DNA of 64,000 nucleotides from JAHFPN01 sp963765745. GTDB lineage: Bacteria; Pseudomonadota; Alphaproteobacteria; Rhizobiales; Xanthobacteraceae. The stretch covers positions 124,001 to 188,000 of the forward strand of contig CAVXXM010000003.1 in assembly GCA_963765745.1 (NCBI GenBank). Reading direction: 5' to 3'. The notes under the pieces are model-generated. The model ran no database searches. It saw only the letters and a list, made by a program, of their open reading frames with translations, and was not told where the DNA came from. Within the stretch, counting starts at the first letter, position 1; each line of letters begins with the position of its first letter. A program made the position numbers and the translations under genes. Positions 48,098 to 58,511 of this stretch are shown piece by piece.

Positions 48098-48221
48098 CGG
48101 CTGCTTTTTTGCGCCCGGCGCCTCCTCCCTTGCCATCGTCCGGCGAATCGGTCCCCGATCCGCCTCAATCCTGCCGGATCAAGGTTTTGCAGACCGGGCG
48201 TAATCTCCTGGAGAATCGAAG

Positions 48222-49001
48222 ATGTACGCTCAAATGAAGTCGATCCTCGCCGCGGGTTGCTTGCTCGCGGCCTCCACGCTCGGCGTTGCGGCGTTCGAAG
48301 CCGTGACGGTCGAGCCGGCCGAGCTGCGCGAGGGGCCCGGCTGGGACTTCGCGCCGATCATCGAGTTGCCGCCGGGCAGCATCGTCGAAGTGCTGAACTG
48401 CGACCGGCGCTTTTGCGAGATCGGTATCGAGGACTATGACGGGTTCATCCCGCGCGGGGTGCTCGATCTCGGCACCTATCAGCCGCCGATCTACCTGTTC
48501 CCGCCACTGATCGCGCAACCGTCCTTGTGGCACGGCCGTTATTACTCGCGCGACCATTTCCGTTACGAGTCGCGCTCGCGCTGGCGCGACCGCGACGGCC
48601 GGCGGCTCCATGTCGTGCCCATCCGTCCGCAACCGCGGCCGCTCAGGCCGACCGGGCCGAACGAATGGCGGGGGAAGAAGCAGTTCGACCAGCGCGGACC
48701 CGACCAGCCGCGAATTCAGCGGGGACTGGAGCAGCCGCTGATTCAGCGAGGACCAGTAAACGGGCAGCCGCGAATTCAGCGGGGACCGGATCAGCCTTTT
48801 ATTCAGCGAGGACCTGACCAGCCGAGGATTCAACGGGGCCCAGATCAACCGCGGACGATGCAGCCACAGCCGCAGCCGCAGCAGCGGATCCAGCAGCAGG
48901 CTCCGGTGCAACGGCTGGCCCCGCCGCCACCTCCACCGCAGCGCACACAACCGCAACCGCAGCCCCAGCCGCAGAAGAAGAAGCAGGATCAGGTGCGCTA
49001 G
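48222..49001 (+). CDS. Exported SH3-like protein with Gln/Pro-rich repeats
   Basis: The 259-residue protein has a signal peptide (LAAGCLLAASTLGVAAFEA), then an SH3b-like domain at about residues 25-85 (LREGPGWDFAPIIELPPGSIVEVLNCDRRFCEIGIEDYDGFIPRGVL), a basic linker (RYESRSRWRDRDGRRLHVVP) and a C-terminal half made of 9-residue repeats QRGPDQPRI and a Gln/Pro tail ending KKKQDQVR. SH3b domains of this kind bind cell-wall peptides, so it may sit in the periplasm. The repeat section is probably disordered. A clean terminator follows. Confidence 0.8.
   Translation: MYAQMKSILAAGCLLAASTLGVAAFEAVTVEPAELREGPGWDFAPIIELPPGSIVEVLNCDRRFCEIGIEDYDGFIPRGVLDLGTYQPPIYLFPPLIAQPSLWHGRYYSRDHFRYESRSRWRDRDGRRLHVVPIRPQPRPLRPTGPNEWRGKKQFDQRGPDQPRIQRGLEQPLIQRGPVNGQPRIQRGPDQPFIQRGPDQPRIQRGPDQPRTMQPQPQPQQRIQQQAPVQRLAPPPPPPQRTQPQPQPQPQKKKQDQVR
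48690..48857 (+). repeat. In-frame minisatellite, 27-bp unit
   Basis: Six units encode QRGPDQPRI, QRGLEQPLI, QRGPVNGQPRI, QRGPDQPFI, QRGPDQPRI and QRGPDQPRT. The unit length is 27 bp except the third (33 bp). Repeats differ by substitutions that keep the amino-acid pattern. Confidence 0.85.
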
Positions 49002-49026
49002 ACGCTGCGTTGGCCGAAAATGCGAA

Positions 49027-49055
49027 GGGCGGCGGGGTTTCCGCCGCCCCTTTTT
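49027..49055 (+). terminator. Rho-independent terminator
   Basis: GGGCGGCGG-GGTTT-CCGCCGCCC-C followed by TTTTT, 26 bp past the SH3-like gene and close to the end of convergent purB. Confidence 0.9.
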
Positions 49056-49072
49056 ATTGAGGGGATGGCTGC

Positions 49073-50378
49073 TCAGCGCCCGAAGACGCGCTTGAAGACG
49101 GTTTCCACGTGCTTCAAGTGATACTTTAAGTCGAAGCAGGCTTCGATCTCGGATTTCTGAAGCAGGCGAGTCACTTCCGCGTCGGCCTCGAGAAGCGAGC
49201 GGAAGTTGCCGTGGCCCTCGATCGCCTTCATCGCGTTTCGCTGCACCAGCCGGTAAGCGTCCTCGCGGGCGGCGCCTTTCTCGATCAGCGCGAGCATGAC
49301 GCGTTGCGAATGCACCAGGCCGCCCTGACGGTCGAGATTGCGCTGCATCGCCTCGGGGTAAACCACGAGCTTTTCGATCAGATCGGCCAGCCGGTTGAGC
49401 GCGAAATCGAGCGTCACGGTCGCGTCGGGGCCGATCATGCGCTCGACCGAGGAATGGGAAATGTCGCGCTCGTGCCACAGCGCCACGTCCTCGAGGGCCG
49501 GCTGGACATAGGCGCGCACCATGCGCGCGAGGCCGGTGAGGTTTTCGGAGAGCACCGGATTGCGCTTGTGCGGCATGGCGGAGGAGCCCTTCTGGCCCTC
49601 GGAGAAGAATTCCTCGACTTCGCCGACCTCGGTGCGCTGCAGGTGGCGGATCTCGGTGGCCAGCCGCTCGACCGAGGCGGCGACGACGCCGAGCGTGGCG
49701 AAGAACATGGCGTGCCGGTCGCGCGGCACGATCTGGGTCGAGACCGGCTCGACCGCAAGGCCGAGCTTCTTGGCGACATGCGCTTCGACGCGCGGGTCGA
49801 TATTGGCGAAGGTGCCGACGGCGCCGGAAATCTTGCAGGTCGCGATCTCGCGCTTGGCGGCCACGAGGCGCTCGCGGGCGCGCGCGAATTCCGCATAGGC
49901 GAACGCGAGCTTGAGCCCGAAGGTGGTGGGCTCGGCATGGATGCCGTGCGAGCGGCCGACGCGAGAGCGTGTTCTTGTGCTCCCTGGCGCGGCGCTCCAG
50001 CGCCTGCATCAGGCGCTCGACGTCGGCGATCAGGAGATCGGCGCTGCGCGAGAGTTGGACCGCGAGGCAAGTGTCGAGCACGTCGGAGGACGTGAGGCCC
50101 GCGTGCACGTAGCGCGCTTCGGGGCCGACGATCTCGGCCAAGTGGGTGAGGAACGCGATGACGTCGTGCTTGACCTCGCGCTCGATCGCGTCGATGCGCG
50201 CGATGTCGAATTTTGCGTCGCGCCCCTTGTCCCAGATTTTCTTGGCGGCTTCCTTCGGCACCAGGCCGAGCTCGGCCATGGCGTCGGTGGCGTGCGCCTC
50301 GATCTCGAACCAGATGCGGAAGCGGGTTTCCGGCTTCCAGATTTCCGCCGCCTCGGGTCGGCTGTAGCGCGGGATCAT
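49073..50378 (-). CDS. purB: Adenylosuccinate lyase PurB (frameshift)
   Basis: The protein has HAGLTSSDVLDT, then after the break GIHAEPTTFGLKLAFAYAEF, VGTFANIDPRVEAHVAKKLG, the family signature GSSAMPHKRNPVLSEN and a C-terminal KHVETVFKRVFGR. The text changes frame near 49964 (TCGCGTCGGC, one extra base before GRSHG); corrected length is 434 residues. It cleaves SAICAR and adenylosuccinate. The start ATG shares a base with the rpe stop (TGATG), so the two are translationally coupled. It is not linked to the purC-purL cluster. Confidence 0.94.
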
Positions 50379-51055
50379 CAGGCCGCCGCTCGGCTTGAGG
50401 CCGCGCGCAGAGCCGAGATGCGCGACGCATAGGCGTCGCGGCCGCCGGCGCCGAAGATCGCCGAGCCGGCGACCAGCACATTGGCCCCGGCCGCGGCGGC
50501 GAGCGGCGCGGTCTCCGGCGTGATGCCGCCGTCGACTTCGAGATCGATCGGGCGGTTGCCGATCATTTTCTTCAGGACGCGAATCTTGTCGACCACTTTG
50601 GGGATGAAGGATTGTCCGCCGAAGCCCGGGTTCACCGTCATGGCGAGCACGAGGTCGATCTTGTCGAGCACGTATTCGATGGCGCTCTCGGGTGTCGATG
50701 GATTGAGCGCGACGCCGGCGCGCTTGCCCAGGCCCCGGATGACCGAGAGCGAGCGCTCCAGGTGCGGCCCGGCCTCCGGGTGGATGGTGATGATGTCGGC
50801 GCCGGCCTTGGCGAAGGCCTCCAAGTAAGGATCGGCCGGCGCGATCATCAGGTGCACGTCGAGGGGCTTCTTGGTGACGGGCCGGATCGCCTGCACGATC
50901 GCCGGGCCGATGGAGATATTGGGCACGAAATGCCCGTCCATGACATCGACGTGGATCCAGTCGGCGCCGGCTGCGTCGGCTGCGCGGACTTCGTCCCCGA
51001 GGCGCGCGAAATCGGCGGCGAGGATCGAAGGCGCGACGAGGAGAGGGCGACTCAT
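50378..51055 (-). CDS. rpe: Ribulose-phosphate 3-epimerase
   Basis: From ATG 51055 the 225-residue TIM barrel has the Rpe hallmarks LVAPSILAADFARLGDEV, DWIHVDVMDGHFVPNISIG, LDVHLMIAPADPYLEAFAKAGA, VLAMTVNPGFGGQSFIP and LEVDGGITPETAPLAAAAGANVLVAGSAIFG. Catalytic Asp residues are in DVMDG and LEVDGG. It interconverts ribulose-5-P and xylulose-5-P. The longer frame from 51082 adds nine unneeded residues. Its stop overlaps the purB start. Confidence 0.96.
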   Translation of the reverse strand: MSRPLLVAPSILAADFARLGDEVRAADAAGADWIHVDVMDGHFVPNISIGPAIVQAIRPVTKKPLDVHLMIAPADPYLEAFAKAGADIITIHPEAGPHLERSLSVIRGLGKRAGVALNPSTPESAIEYVLDKIDLVLAMTVNPGFGGQSFIPKVVDKIRVLKKMIGNRPIDLEVDGGITPETAPLAAAAGANVLVAGSAIFGAGGRDAYASRISALRAASSRAAA

Positions 51056-51087
51056 GGCTTCTCCAGGAGGTGGCCGTACCACGGCGC

Positions 51088-52053
51088 TCAGCCGCGGGGC
51101 AACCTTCGACGTAGAATTCGGTGAACGAGCGGCGAGAGGAGTTGCGGGCCGAGATAGATGGGGAATTGCGCCAGCGCGAAATAGAGCCAGACCAGATCGG
51201 AGACACTACCCGCGGCCGCGAGCATCAGCCCCATATTGCGATTGCCGCTTTCCCAGCCCAGTGCCAGCGCGCGTTCCAATCCAATGGACCGGAACACGAG
51301 CGTAGTGAGGGCCATGAGCCCGAAGGTGAGGCCGAAGCTGAGTAGAAGCAGACCGAGCACCAGGCCCGGCTCCGTGAACAGGCGCGCGGTTACGCTCTCC
51401 ATCAGGGCCACGGCGAATACGAAGAGGCCGATCACGCTCAGGCCGTCTAAATGCTCCCGGCTATCCAGCACCCGCTCGCGGCCGAGCAGCCAGCGGATCG
51501 AACCAGCAACCAGGAAAGCGCCGGCAAGAAAAAGGAAGAGCCGCAGCGCCAGCGCGCTTGCATCGAGCGGAAGCGCGTCGCCCGCGAAGAGGGCGGCGAA
51601 GAAGGGGGCGGTCAACGGCGTCACGGCGATGGTGGCGATCAAGGTGGCGAGCGCCAGCGCCGCGTCGAGCCCGAGCAGGGCGACGAACGCGGGCGCGGAC
51701 ATGATCGGCGGGGCGGCGGCCTGCAACATGAGCGCGACCGAAAGCGCCCGCCAGGTTTCGCCGCCGCCGATCAGCGCGTAGAGGGCGCCGAGCGCGAGCG
51801 GCGTCGCGACCATGATCCAGAGCGTGGCCAGCACCACCGTGCGCGGGCGCGCGAACTCGCTCTTGAGCGCCGCGGGATCGACCCGCAGGAAGGCGAGCAC
51901 CAAGAGGTAAAAGATCGAGGGCGCGACCAGCGGCTTGAACAGGGCGGCGAGCGGCGGAAGCGCGAGGCCGACCAGGATGCTGAGCGCGATCGCGCGGGTG
52001 CCCTGGCGGCCGAGCCAGGCCAGCGCCTCGAAAATCCGCTCTAGCGCGCCCAT
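51088..52053 (-). CDS. BASS-like (bile acid:sodium symporter fold) transporter
   Basis: The 321-residue product has about nine or ten membrane helices and the BASS-fold crossover features: LMLQAAAPPIMSAPAFVALLG with the helix break near PP, and the second repeat ALALGWESGNRNMGLMLAAAG, resembling the conserved ESGxQN motif of BASS proteins. It probably transports an organic anion with sodium across the inner membrane; substrate unknown. It lies 33 bp upstream of rpe in the same direction. Confidence 0.7.
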   Translation of the reverse strand: MGALERIFEALAWLGRQGTRAIALSILVGLALPPLAALFKPLVAPSIFYLLVLAFLRVDPAALKSEFARPRTVVLATLWIMVATPLALGALYALIGGGETWRALSVALMLQAAAPPIMSAPAFVALLGLDAALALATLIATIAVTPLTAPFFAALFAGDALPLDASALALRLFLFLAGAFLVAGSIRWLLGRERVLDSREHLDGLSVIGLFVFAVALMESVTARLFTEPGLVLGLLLLSFGLTFGLMALTTLVFRSIGLERALALGWESGNRNMGLMLAAAGSVSDLVWLYFALAQFPIYLGPQLLSPLVHRILRRRLPRG

Positions 52054-52159
52054 ATTGACCTCGCGATTCGGATGAACCCGCCGTAACGCCGCGGTAAGGC
52101 TTCCGTAGCGCAGGGCGGCGCACTATCGGCGACGCTGTCGCCGGAGGAAAGGGCAGATC

Positions 52160-53405
52160 GTGGCGCACAAGGACGCATTGGTGCTCGGCGCCGGGATCGT
52201 CGGTGTCTCGATCGCGCTGCATCTGCAGAAGCGCGGGCTTGCCGTCGCGCTGGTCGACCGGCGCGGGCCGGGCGAGGAGACCAGCTTCGGCAATGCCGGA
52301 GTGATCGAAGGCAACACCGTGTTCCCGCCGGCGTTCCCGCGCGGGCTCAGTGCGCTGTTGCGGGTTGCGCTCAAGCGCGCGCCGGAGGCGAACTATCATC
52401 TCCTGTTCCTGCCGCGCGTGGCGCCGTGGTTGCTCGCGTATCGCGCCGCTTCTCGGCCGGAGCGCTTGATCGAGACCGCGCACCTGATGCGGCCGCTCTA
52501 TGCGCGCGCGCTCGCCGAGCACGAGGCATTGCTCGGCGAGTCCGGGGCCACGCGTTATCTGCACAAGGAAGGCTGGCTCAAAATCTACCGGCGCGAGGAA
52601 AGCTTCGCGGCGCTCAAGCCCGAGCTCGATCTGGCGCGCGAATTCGGCCTGCCGTTCACAACGCTCGATGCCGATGGAGCCCGCGCGCTCGAACCGTCGC
52701 TTTCAGCGGTGTTTCGCCGCGCAGTGCACTGGCAGAACGCGGCGAGCCTCACCAACCCGCTGGCGGTGACCAAAGCCTATGCCGCGCGTTTCGCCGCGCT
52801 CGGCGGCGAATTCATCGAGGGCGACGCACGTACGCTCTCTCGTGTGGGCACGCGGTGGCAGGTTGATACGAAAAACGGCACGTTCGATGCCGACGCGGCG
52901 GTAATCGCGCTCGGGCCCTGGGCACCCGACGTGCTGGAGAAGTTCGACATTCGGTTGCCGCTCGGCATCAAGCGCGGCTATCACCGCCACTTCCGCCCGG
53001 CCGGCAACGCGGCGCTGAGGCGGCCGGTCGGCGACATGGACAACGGCTATGCGCTGGCGCCGATGGAGCAGGGCATCCGGCTCACCACCGGCGCCGAGTT
53101 CGCCGCGCGCGACGCGAGGCCCACGCCGGTGCAGTTCGGCCGCCTGATGCCGGCGGCGCAAGGCGCTGTTTCCACTCGGCGAGCCGGTGGAGCAGACGCC
53201 GTGGATGGGTTCGCGGCCGTGCTTTTCCGATTCACGTCCCGCGATCGGGCGCGCACCGGGCCAGCCGGGCCTGTGGCTCGCGTTCGGCCACGCGCACTGG
53301 GGACTGACGCTTGGTCCCGCGACCGGGCGGCTCATCGCCGAGATGATGACGGACGCGGTGCCGTTCTGCGATCCGGCGCCCTACAGCGCGGAACGCTTCG
53401 CCTAG
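52160..53405 (+). CDS. DAO/DadA-like FAD-dependent oxidoreductase (frameshift)
   Basis: The N-terminus binds FAD: ALVLGAGIVGVSIALHLQKRGLAVALVDRRGPGEETSFGNAG. It then follows the DadA pattern (NYHLLFLPRVAPWLLAY; ALGPWAPDVLEKFDIRLPLGIKRGYH; PVGDMDNGYALAPMEQGIRLTTGAEF). The frame breaks near 53160 at GCGGCGCAAGG; removing one base gives RALFPLGEPVEQTPWMGSRPCFSDSRP and the FAD-closing GLWLAFGHAHWGLTLGPATGRL, about 414 residues. It is probably a D-amino-acid or sarcosine-type dehydrogenase feeding the quinone pool. Confidence 0.85.
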
Positions 53406-54407
53406 TTACTTGCCGAACTTGTCGCGCCAGCTCGGCAAAGCGCCGGGGAAGCGGAGCGCGGTCGCCTCGAATACACCGCGTGCGACGGCGCGGGCGAGCA
53501 CGTTGGCGGCCAGCGCGCCGAGCTCGGAAAGCTCGATTACCGGGTCCTTGAGCGGCCGCTTGCAGGTCGCGGCGGCGAACACGGTGTCGCCGTCCAAGGT
53601 CGTGTGGGCGGGATAGATCGCGCGCGCGAGGCCGTCCTGGGCCATCACGGCGAACTCCTTCGCTTGCGCTTTGGTCAGCGTTGCGTCGGTCGCCACCACC
53701 GCGATGGTGGTGTTCTCGCCGAGGCCGCCCTTGGCACGCAGCTTCAGCGCATCGGGCGTGAGCTTCAGCGGGAATCCGCGGCCGCCGAATTCATCGTTCT
53801 CCTCGAACGGCGCGGCCCAGAAATGCGGCCCGCCGCCGACGTTGGTGCTGCCGCAGGCATTGACCGCGACGAGCGCGCCGACCGTGTGGCCGCCGGTCGA
53901 GCGCGCGGAAGCCGAGCCGAGCCCGCCCTTGAGGTCGAGGGTCGTGGCGCCGAAGCCGGCGCCCGCGGTGCCGAGCTTGAACGAAGTGGCGGCGGCGCCG
54001 GCGGCGGCATGGCCGAGATCGCGATAGGGCGGGAAGCGCGCCCAGTTCTTGTCGCCGCCATTCACCAGATCAAACAGGATCGCACCGACTACGATGGGCA
54101 CGCGAATGTCGGCGATGGCGAAGCCGCGGCCTTGTTCGCGCAGCCAGGCCTGCACGCCGCTCGGCGCGTCGAGACCGAAAACCGAGCCGCCGGAAAGCAC
54201 GATGGCGTCGATGCGCTCGAGGGTGCGGTGCGGTTCCAGCAGATCGGTGTCGCGGGTGCCCGGCGCGCCGCCACGCACATCGACGGCGGCCACCGCCGCC
54301 TGGTCGAACACGATGGCGGTGGTGCCCGAGGCGAGCCTGGCGTCGTCGGCATTGCCGACCTTGATGCCGGCGACGTCGGTGATGAGGTTGCGCAAGGCTT
54401 CGGCCAT
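53406..54407 (-). CDS. P1 (S58)/NylC-type N-terminal-nucleophile hydrolase
   Basis: The 333-residue protein starts at ATG 54407. Family marks: ITDVAGIKVGNADD, IDAIVLSGGSVFGLDAPSGVQAWL, GFGATTLDLKGGLGSASARS and the self-cleavage site GENTTIAVVATDATL, where in NylC-like members the chain is cut between Asn and Thr; here Asn232/Thr233. DmpA/P1 enzymes act as D-aminopeptidases or beta-peptidases, NylC on amide oligomers. It stops on the base after the FAD oxidoreductase stop (convergent), so no room for a terminator between them. Confidence 0.88.
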   Translation of the reverse strand: MAEALRNLITDVAGIKVGNADDARLASGTTAIVFDQAAVAAVDVRGGAPGTRDTDLLEPHRTLERIDAIVLSGGSVFGLDAPSGVQAWLREQGRGFAIADIRVPIVVGAILFDLVNGGDKNWARFPPYRDLGHAAAGAAATSFKLGTAGAGFGATTLDLKGGLGSASARSTGGHTVGALVAVNACGSTNVGGGPHFWAAPFEENDEFGGRGFPLKLTPDALKLRAKGGLGENTTIAVVATDATLTKAQAKEFAVMAQDGLARAIYPAHTTLDGDTVFAAATCKRPLKDPVIELSELGALAANVLARAVARGVFEATALRFPGALPSWRDKFGK

Positions 54408-54522
54408 GTTGGGCAGGCTCGCGCAGGCGGCAGGTGAATTGCAAGGGCTCACGAACGGTCACATCCCGGCGAGCGGCGCACACCGCCCTTGCGCCGACCG
54501 GGTCGCGGCGGCATCAAGGCCC

Positions 54523-55254
54523 ATGGCCGAAGTCAATTACCTGACCGCGCTGCTCGCCGGGCTGATCAGCTTCCTGTCGCCCTGCGTCCTGCCGTTGGTG
54601 CCGCCCTATCTCTGCTACCTCGCCGGCACCACGTTCGAGCACGTGCTCGCGCGAGAGCCGGTGCGGCTTGTCGAGCGGCGCGAGATCGCGACTGCGTTCC
54701 TGTTCGTGGCGGGCTTCTCCACCGTGTTCGTGGCGCTCGGCGCCGGCGCCTCGGTGATCGGCGGGCTGCTTCGGGCCTATAGCAACATTCTGTCGATTGT
54801 CGCCGGGATCGCGATCCTCGCCATGGGGCTGCATTTCCTCGGCGCGTTTCGCATTCCGCTCATGGCGCGCACCGCGCGGCTCGAAGTGGAGAAGCCGGTC
54901 GGGTTCTGGGGCGCTTATGTCATGGGGCTCGCGTTCGCTTTCGGCTGGACACCGTGCATCGGCCCGGTGCTCGCCGCCATTCTCGCGCTCGCCGCCTCGG
55001 AGACCACGATCGCGCGCGGCGCCTCGCTGCTGGCGGTCTATTCGCTTGGCCTCGGAATTCCGTTCGTGCTGGCGGCGTTCGCACTGAAGCCGTTCGTGGC
55101 GATGCTCGCGCGCATGCGCCATCGGCTCGGGTTGGTTGAGAAGGCGATGGGCGCGATGCTGGTGCTCACCGGCATCGCTTTCCTCACCGGCTGGGTCTCG
55201 CGGGCGAGCTATTGGCTGCTGGAGACGTTTCCGATGCTCGCGAATTTCGGCTGA
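54523..55254 (+). CDS. ccdA: Cytochrome c biogenesis protein CcdA
   Basis: The 243-residue six-helix protein has the two redox cysteines in the CcdA signature places: SFLSPCVLPLVPPYLCYLAG and FGWTPCIGPVLAAILA. CcdA carries electrons from thioredoxin across the inner membrane for cytochrome c maturation and other thiol reduction. It starts at ATG 54523. The following palindrome is its terminator on the forward side. Confidence 0.95.
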   Translation: MAEVNYLTALLAGLISFLSPCVLPLVPPYLCYLAGTTFEHVLAREPVRLVERREIATAFLFVAGFSTVFVALGAGASVIGGLLRAYSNILSIVAGIAILAMGLHFLGAFRIPLMARTARLEVEKPVGFWGAYVMGLAFAFGWTPCIGPVLAAILALAASETTIARGASLLAVYSLGLGIPFVLAAFALKPFVAMLARMRHRLGLVEKAMGAMLVLTGIAFLTGWVSRASYWLLETFPMLANFG

Positions 55255-55260
55255 AAAAAA

Positions 55261-55284
55261 GGAAGCCCGCCGAAGCGGGCTTCC
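55261..55284. terminator. Bidirectional terminator between ccdA and livK
   Basis: GGAAGCCCGC-CGAA-GCGGGCTTCC forms a perfect 10-bp stem. A run of seven A bases before it (55254-55260) becomes a T tract on the reverse strand, so it is strongest for livK. Confidence 0.88.
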
Positions 55285-55311
55285 AAATCGCGATGCTGCG
55301 TTCGATCTCGA

Positions 55312-56427
55312 TCAGCTCGAGCCGGCCGGGACCTCGGCGTACTTGCCGTCCTTGCCCCAGATGTACCAGACGTAATCGAGGACGGTGATGTCGCCCTTCT
55401 TGTCGTAGCCGATCTGGCCGAGCACCGTGTTCCACTTTCCGGCGCGGATGGTCTCGGCGACTTTCTTCGCATCGAAGGTGCCGGCCTTGGCCACCGCCTG
55501 CGCCCAGATCTGGAACGCGGCGTAGGTATAGAGCGTGTAGCCCTCCGGATCGATGCCCTTGTCCTTGAACTTCTTCACCACCGCGGCCGCCTGCGGCTTG
55601 TTCCGCGGATCGGGACCGAAGGTCATCATGGTGCCTTCGCCGGCGGGGCCGGTGATGGACCAGAACTCGTTGGTGACGAGCGCGTCGCCGCCGAACAGCG
55701 TGGTTTTCATGCCCTGATCGCGCATCTGGCGGACCAGCAGGCCGCCTTCGGCGTGATAGCCGCCGAGATAGACGGCGTCGATTTTGGCCGCCTTCATCTT
55801 GGAGACCAGCGCGGTGAAGTCCTTGTCGCCCTTGTTGTAGGACTCGAACATCTTCTCGCGCAGGCCCGCCTTGTTCAGCGCCTTCTTGGTCTCGTCGGCC
55901 AGGCCTTTGCCGTAGGTGGTCTTGTCGTTGAGAATGGCGATGTTCTTGCCCTTGAAGCGCTTGGCCAGATAGCTGCCGGCGACCAGGCCCTGCTGGTCGT
56001 CGCGGCCGCAGACGCGGAACGTGTTCCAGAGCTTGCGTTCGGTGAACAGCGGGTTGGTCGAGGCCGGCGTGATCTGCAGCACGCCGCCTTCGGCATAGGC
56101 CTCCGAAGCCGGGATCGACGAGCCGGAGCAGAAGTGCCCGGCGACGAACGGCAGCTTGGCGGCCGCGAATTTCTCCGCGATGGCGCGGGCCTGTTTCGGA
56201 TCGCAGGCGTCGTCGCCGACCTGGAGCACGAGTTTGCGGCCGAGCACGCCGCCGGCCGCATTGAGATCGGCGACGGCGAGTTCGGCGCCGTTCTTCATCT
56301 GCGCGCCGAACGCGGCTTCGGAACCGGTCAATGGACCGGCGAGGCCGACGGTGATGTCCTGGGCCGCAGCGGCCCCGGCAAAGCCGAGGCTCGCGCCGAG
56401 CGCAAGTACGGTCAGTAGTTTCTTCAT
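55312..56427 (-). CDS. livK: Branched-chain amino acid ABC transporter substrate-binding protein
   Basis: The 371-residue periplasmic protein starts with a signal peptide (LLTVLALGASLGFAGAAAAQ) and has the Leu/Ile/Val-binding protein features ITVGLAGPLTGSEAAFGAQMKNGAELAVADLNAAGGVLGRK, VAGHFCSGSSIPASEAYAEGG and AILNDKTTYGKGLADETKKAL. It delivers branched-chain amino acids or related ligands to LivHMGF. Last in the liv cluster, 140 bp downstream of the DUF6867 gene, and probably also served by its own promoter. Confidence 0.93.
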   Translation of the reverse strand: MKKLLTVLALGASLGFAGAAAAQDITVGLAGPLTGSEAAFGAQMKNGAELAVADLNAAGGVLGRKLVLQVGDDACDPKQARAIAEKFAAAKLPFVAGHFCSGSSIPASEAYAEGGVLQITPASTNPLFTERKLWNTFRVCGRDDQQGLVAGSYLAKRFKGKNIAILNDKTTYGKGLADETKKALNKAGLREKMFESYNKGDKDFTALVSKMKAAKIDAVYLGGYHAEGGLLVRQMRDQGMKTTLFGGDALVTNEFWSITGPAGEGTMMTFGPDPRNKPQAAAVVKKFKDKGIDPEGYTLYTYAAFQIWAQAVAKAGTFDAKKVAETIRAGKWNTVLGQIGYDKKGDITVLDYVWYIWGKDGKYAEVPAGSS

Positions 56428-56567
56428 CTAGCTTCTCCCCTTGGCACTTGAACGATATGGCACTTGAACGATCTGCGAGCCCGCCGCCGAGCGGCGCCCG
56501 CTTGAAGGCTATTTTGGCGGGTTTTCCGCGGATGTCATCCGCAAAGCGACATCAAATCCCGCAGAAT

Positions 56568-56924
56568 TTACTCGTTGCCGATGAGGCGCTTGCGCCAGGT
56601 GACGGGGCTCGATCGCTCATAGAGCCACCGATATTGGGTCACCATGAGCGTCGTGCGCGTGACACGCCAGGACAGGCAGCCGATTGCCGTCAAAAACAGC
56701 GTATCGGCGAGAAACGAAGCGAGCGAGAGCAGATCCGCCTCGAACAGCGCGAAGTGGAAAAAGCGCACGACCGCGCCGAGCAGGATCGAATACGCGATCA
56801 CCTGAAGCAGCGGACGCCACGTATGAGCGCAGGCGCGCCCGGTGAGCCAGGCGGCGCCGCCGCCGAGAATGCCGGTGACGAACAGCACCTGCAGCCAGGA
56901 TTCGGTTTCGTAGAGCGTGCCCAT
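56568..56924 (-). CDS. Small membrane protein of the liv cluster (DUF6867-like)
   Basis: The 118-residue protein has three or four membrane segments (WLQVLFVTGILGGGAAWLTGRA, PLLQVIAYSILLGAVVRFFHFALFE, LASFLADTLFLTAIGCLSW) and a basic C-terminus with TLMVTQYRWLYERSSP. It matches the pattern I know as DUF6867, found beside liv genes in Rhizobiales. Lying between livF and livK, 10 bp after livF, it may be an accessory of this ABC importer. Confidence 0.7.
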   Translation of the reverse strand: MGTLYETESWLQVLFVTGILGGGAAWLTGRACAHTWRPLLQVIAYSILLGAVVRFFHFALFEADLLSLASFLADTLFLTAIGCLSWRVTRTTLMVTQYRWLYERSSPVTWRKRLIGNE

Positions 56925-56934
56925 GCCGCGCCCG

Positions 56935-57655
56935 TCAGTGCCGCGCGCCGAGATAGGCGGCGCGCACCTCGGGCCGCTCCAGCAACTCGCGGCCGGTGCC
57001 CGAAATCGTGATCTGGCCGTTGACCATCACATAGGCGCGGTCGGCCAGGCGCAGCGCGTGATAGGCGTTCTGCTCGACAAGAAAGACCGTGAGTTTCTCG
57101 CGCTTGTTCAGGTCGCGGATGACGGAAAAAATCTGATGCACCAGTTGCGGCGCGAGCCCGAGCGACGGCTCGTCAAGCAGCAAGAGCCGCGGCCGGCTCA
57201 TCAATGCGCGCGCGATCGAGAGCATCTGCTGCTCGCCGCCCGAAAGCGTGCCGCCGCGCTGATCGCGGCGCTGCTCAAGAATGGGGAAGAGCTGGAAGAT
57301 GCGCGCGACGTCCTCGTCGAAATGGGCGAACTCGTTCACCGCGGCGCCCATCTGCAAATTCTCGAACACGGTCATGCGCGGGAAGATGCGCCGGCCTTCG
57401 GGCGCCTGGGCGATGCGGGCGCGCACGATCTCGTGAGTGGGAAGCTGCGTGATGTCGTGGCCGTCGAACACGATGCTGCCTTCGCGGGCGCGCGGCGTGC
57501 CGCAGATCGTCATCATCAAGGGTGGATTTCCCGGCGCCGTTGGCGCCGATCAGCGTCACGATCTCGCCCTCGCGCACGTCGAGATCGACACCCTTGAGTG
57601 CGATGACGCTGCCATAGAAGGCCTTGACGCCGCGAACCGAGAGCAGTGCGTTCAC
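56935..57655 (-). CDS. livF: Branched-chain amino acid ABC transporter ATP-binding protein LivF (frameshift)
   Basis: Starting at GTG 57655 the protein has SVRGVKAFYGSVIALKGVDL and Walker A GANGAGKST. Directly after it the frame breaks at the reverse-strand CTTG at 57520-57517 (one extra T); corrected text is KSTLMMTICGTPRAREG. Then follow QAPEGRRIFPRMTVFENLQMG, the signature TLSGGEQQMLSIARALMSRP and Walker B LLLLDEPSLGLAP. Corrected length 239 residues. It powers the LivHM permease with LivG; 10 bp separate it from livG. Confidence 0.94.
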
Positions 57656-57665
57656 GGCCGCACCT

Positions 57666-58507
<842 letters not shown>

Positions 58508-58511
<4 letters not shown>

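Noticed and set aside
48165..51206. Reverse-strand open frame of 1013 codons spanning SH3-like gene, purB and rpe
   Set aside because: Only the short purB N-terminal piece within it is real; the rest is out of frame with recognised proteins.
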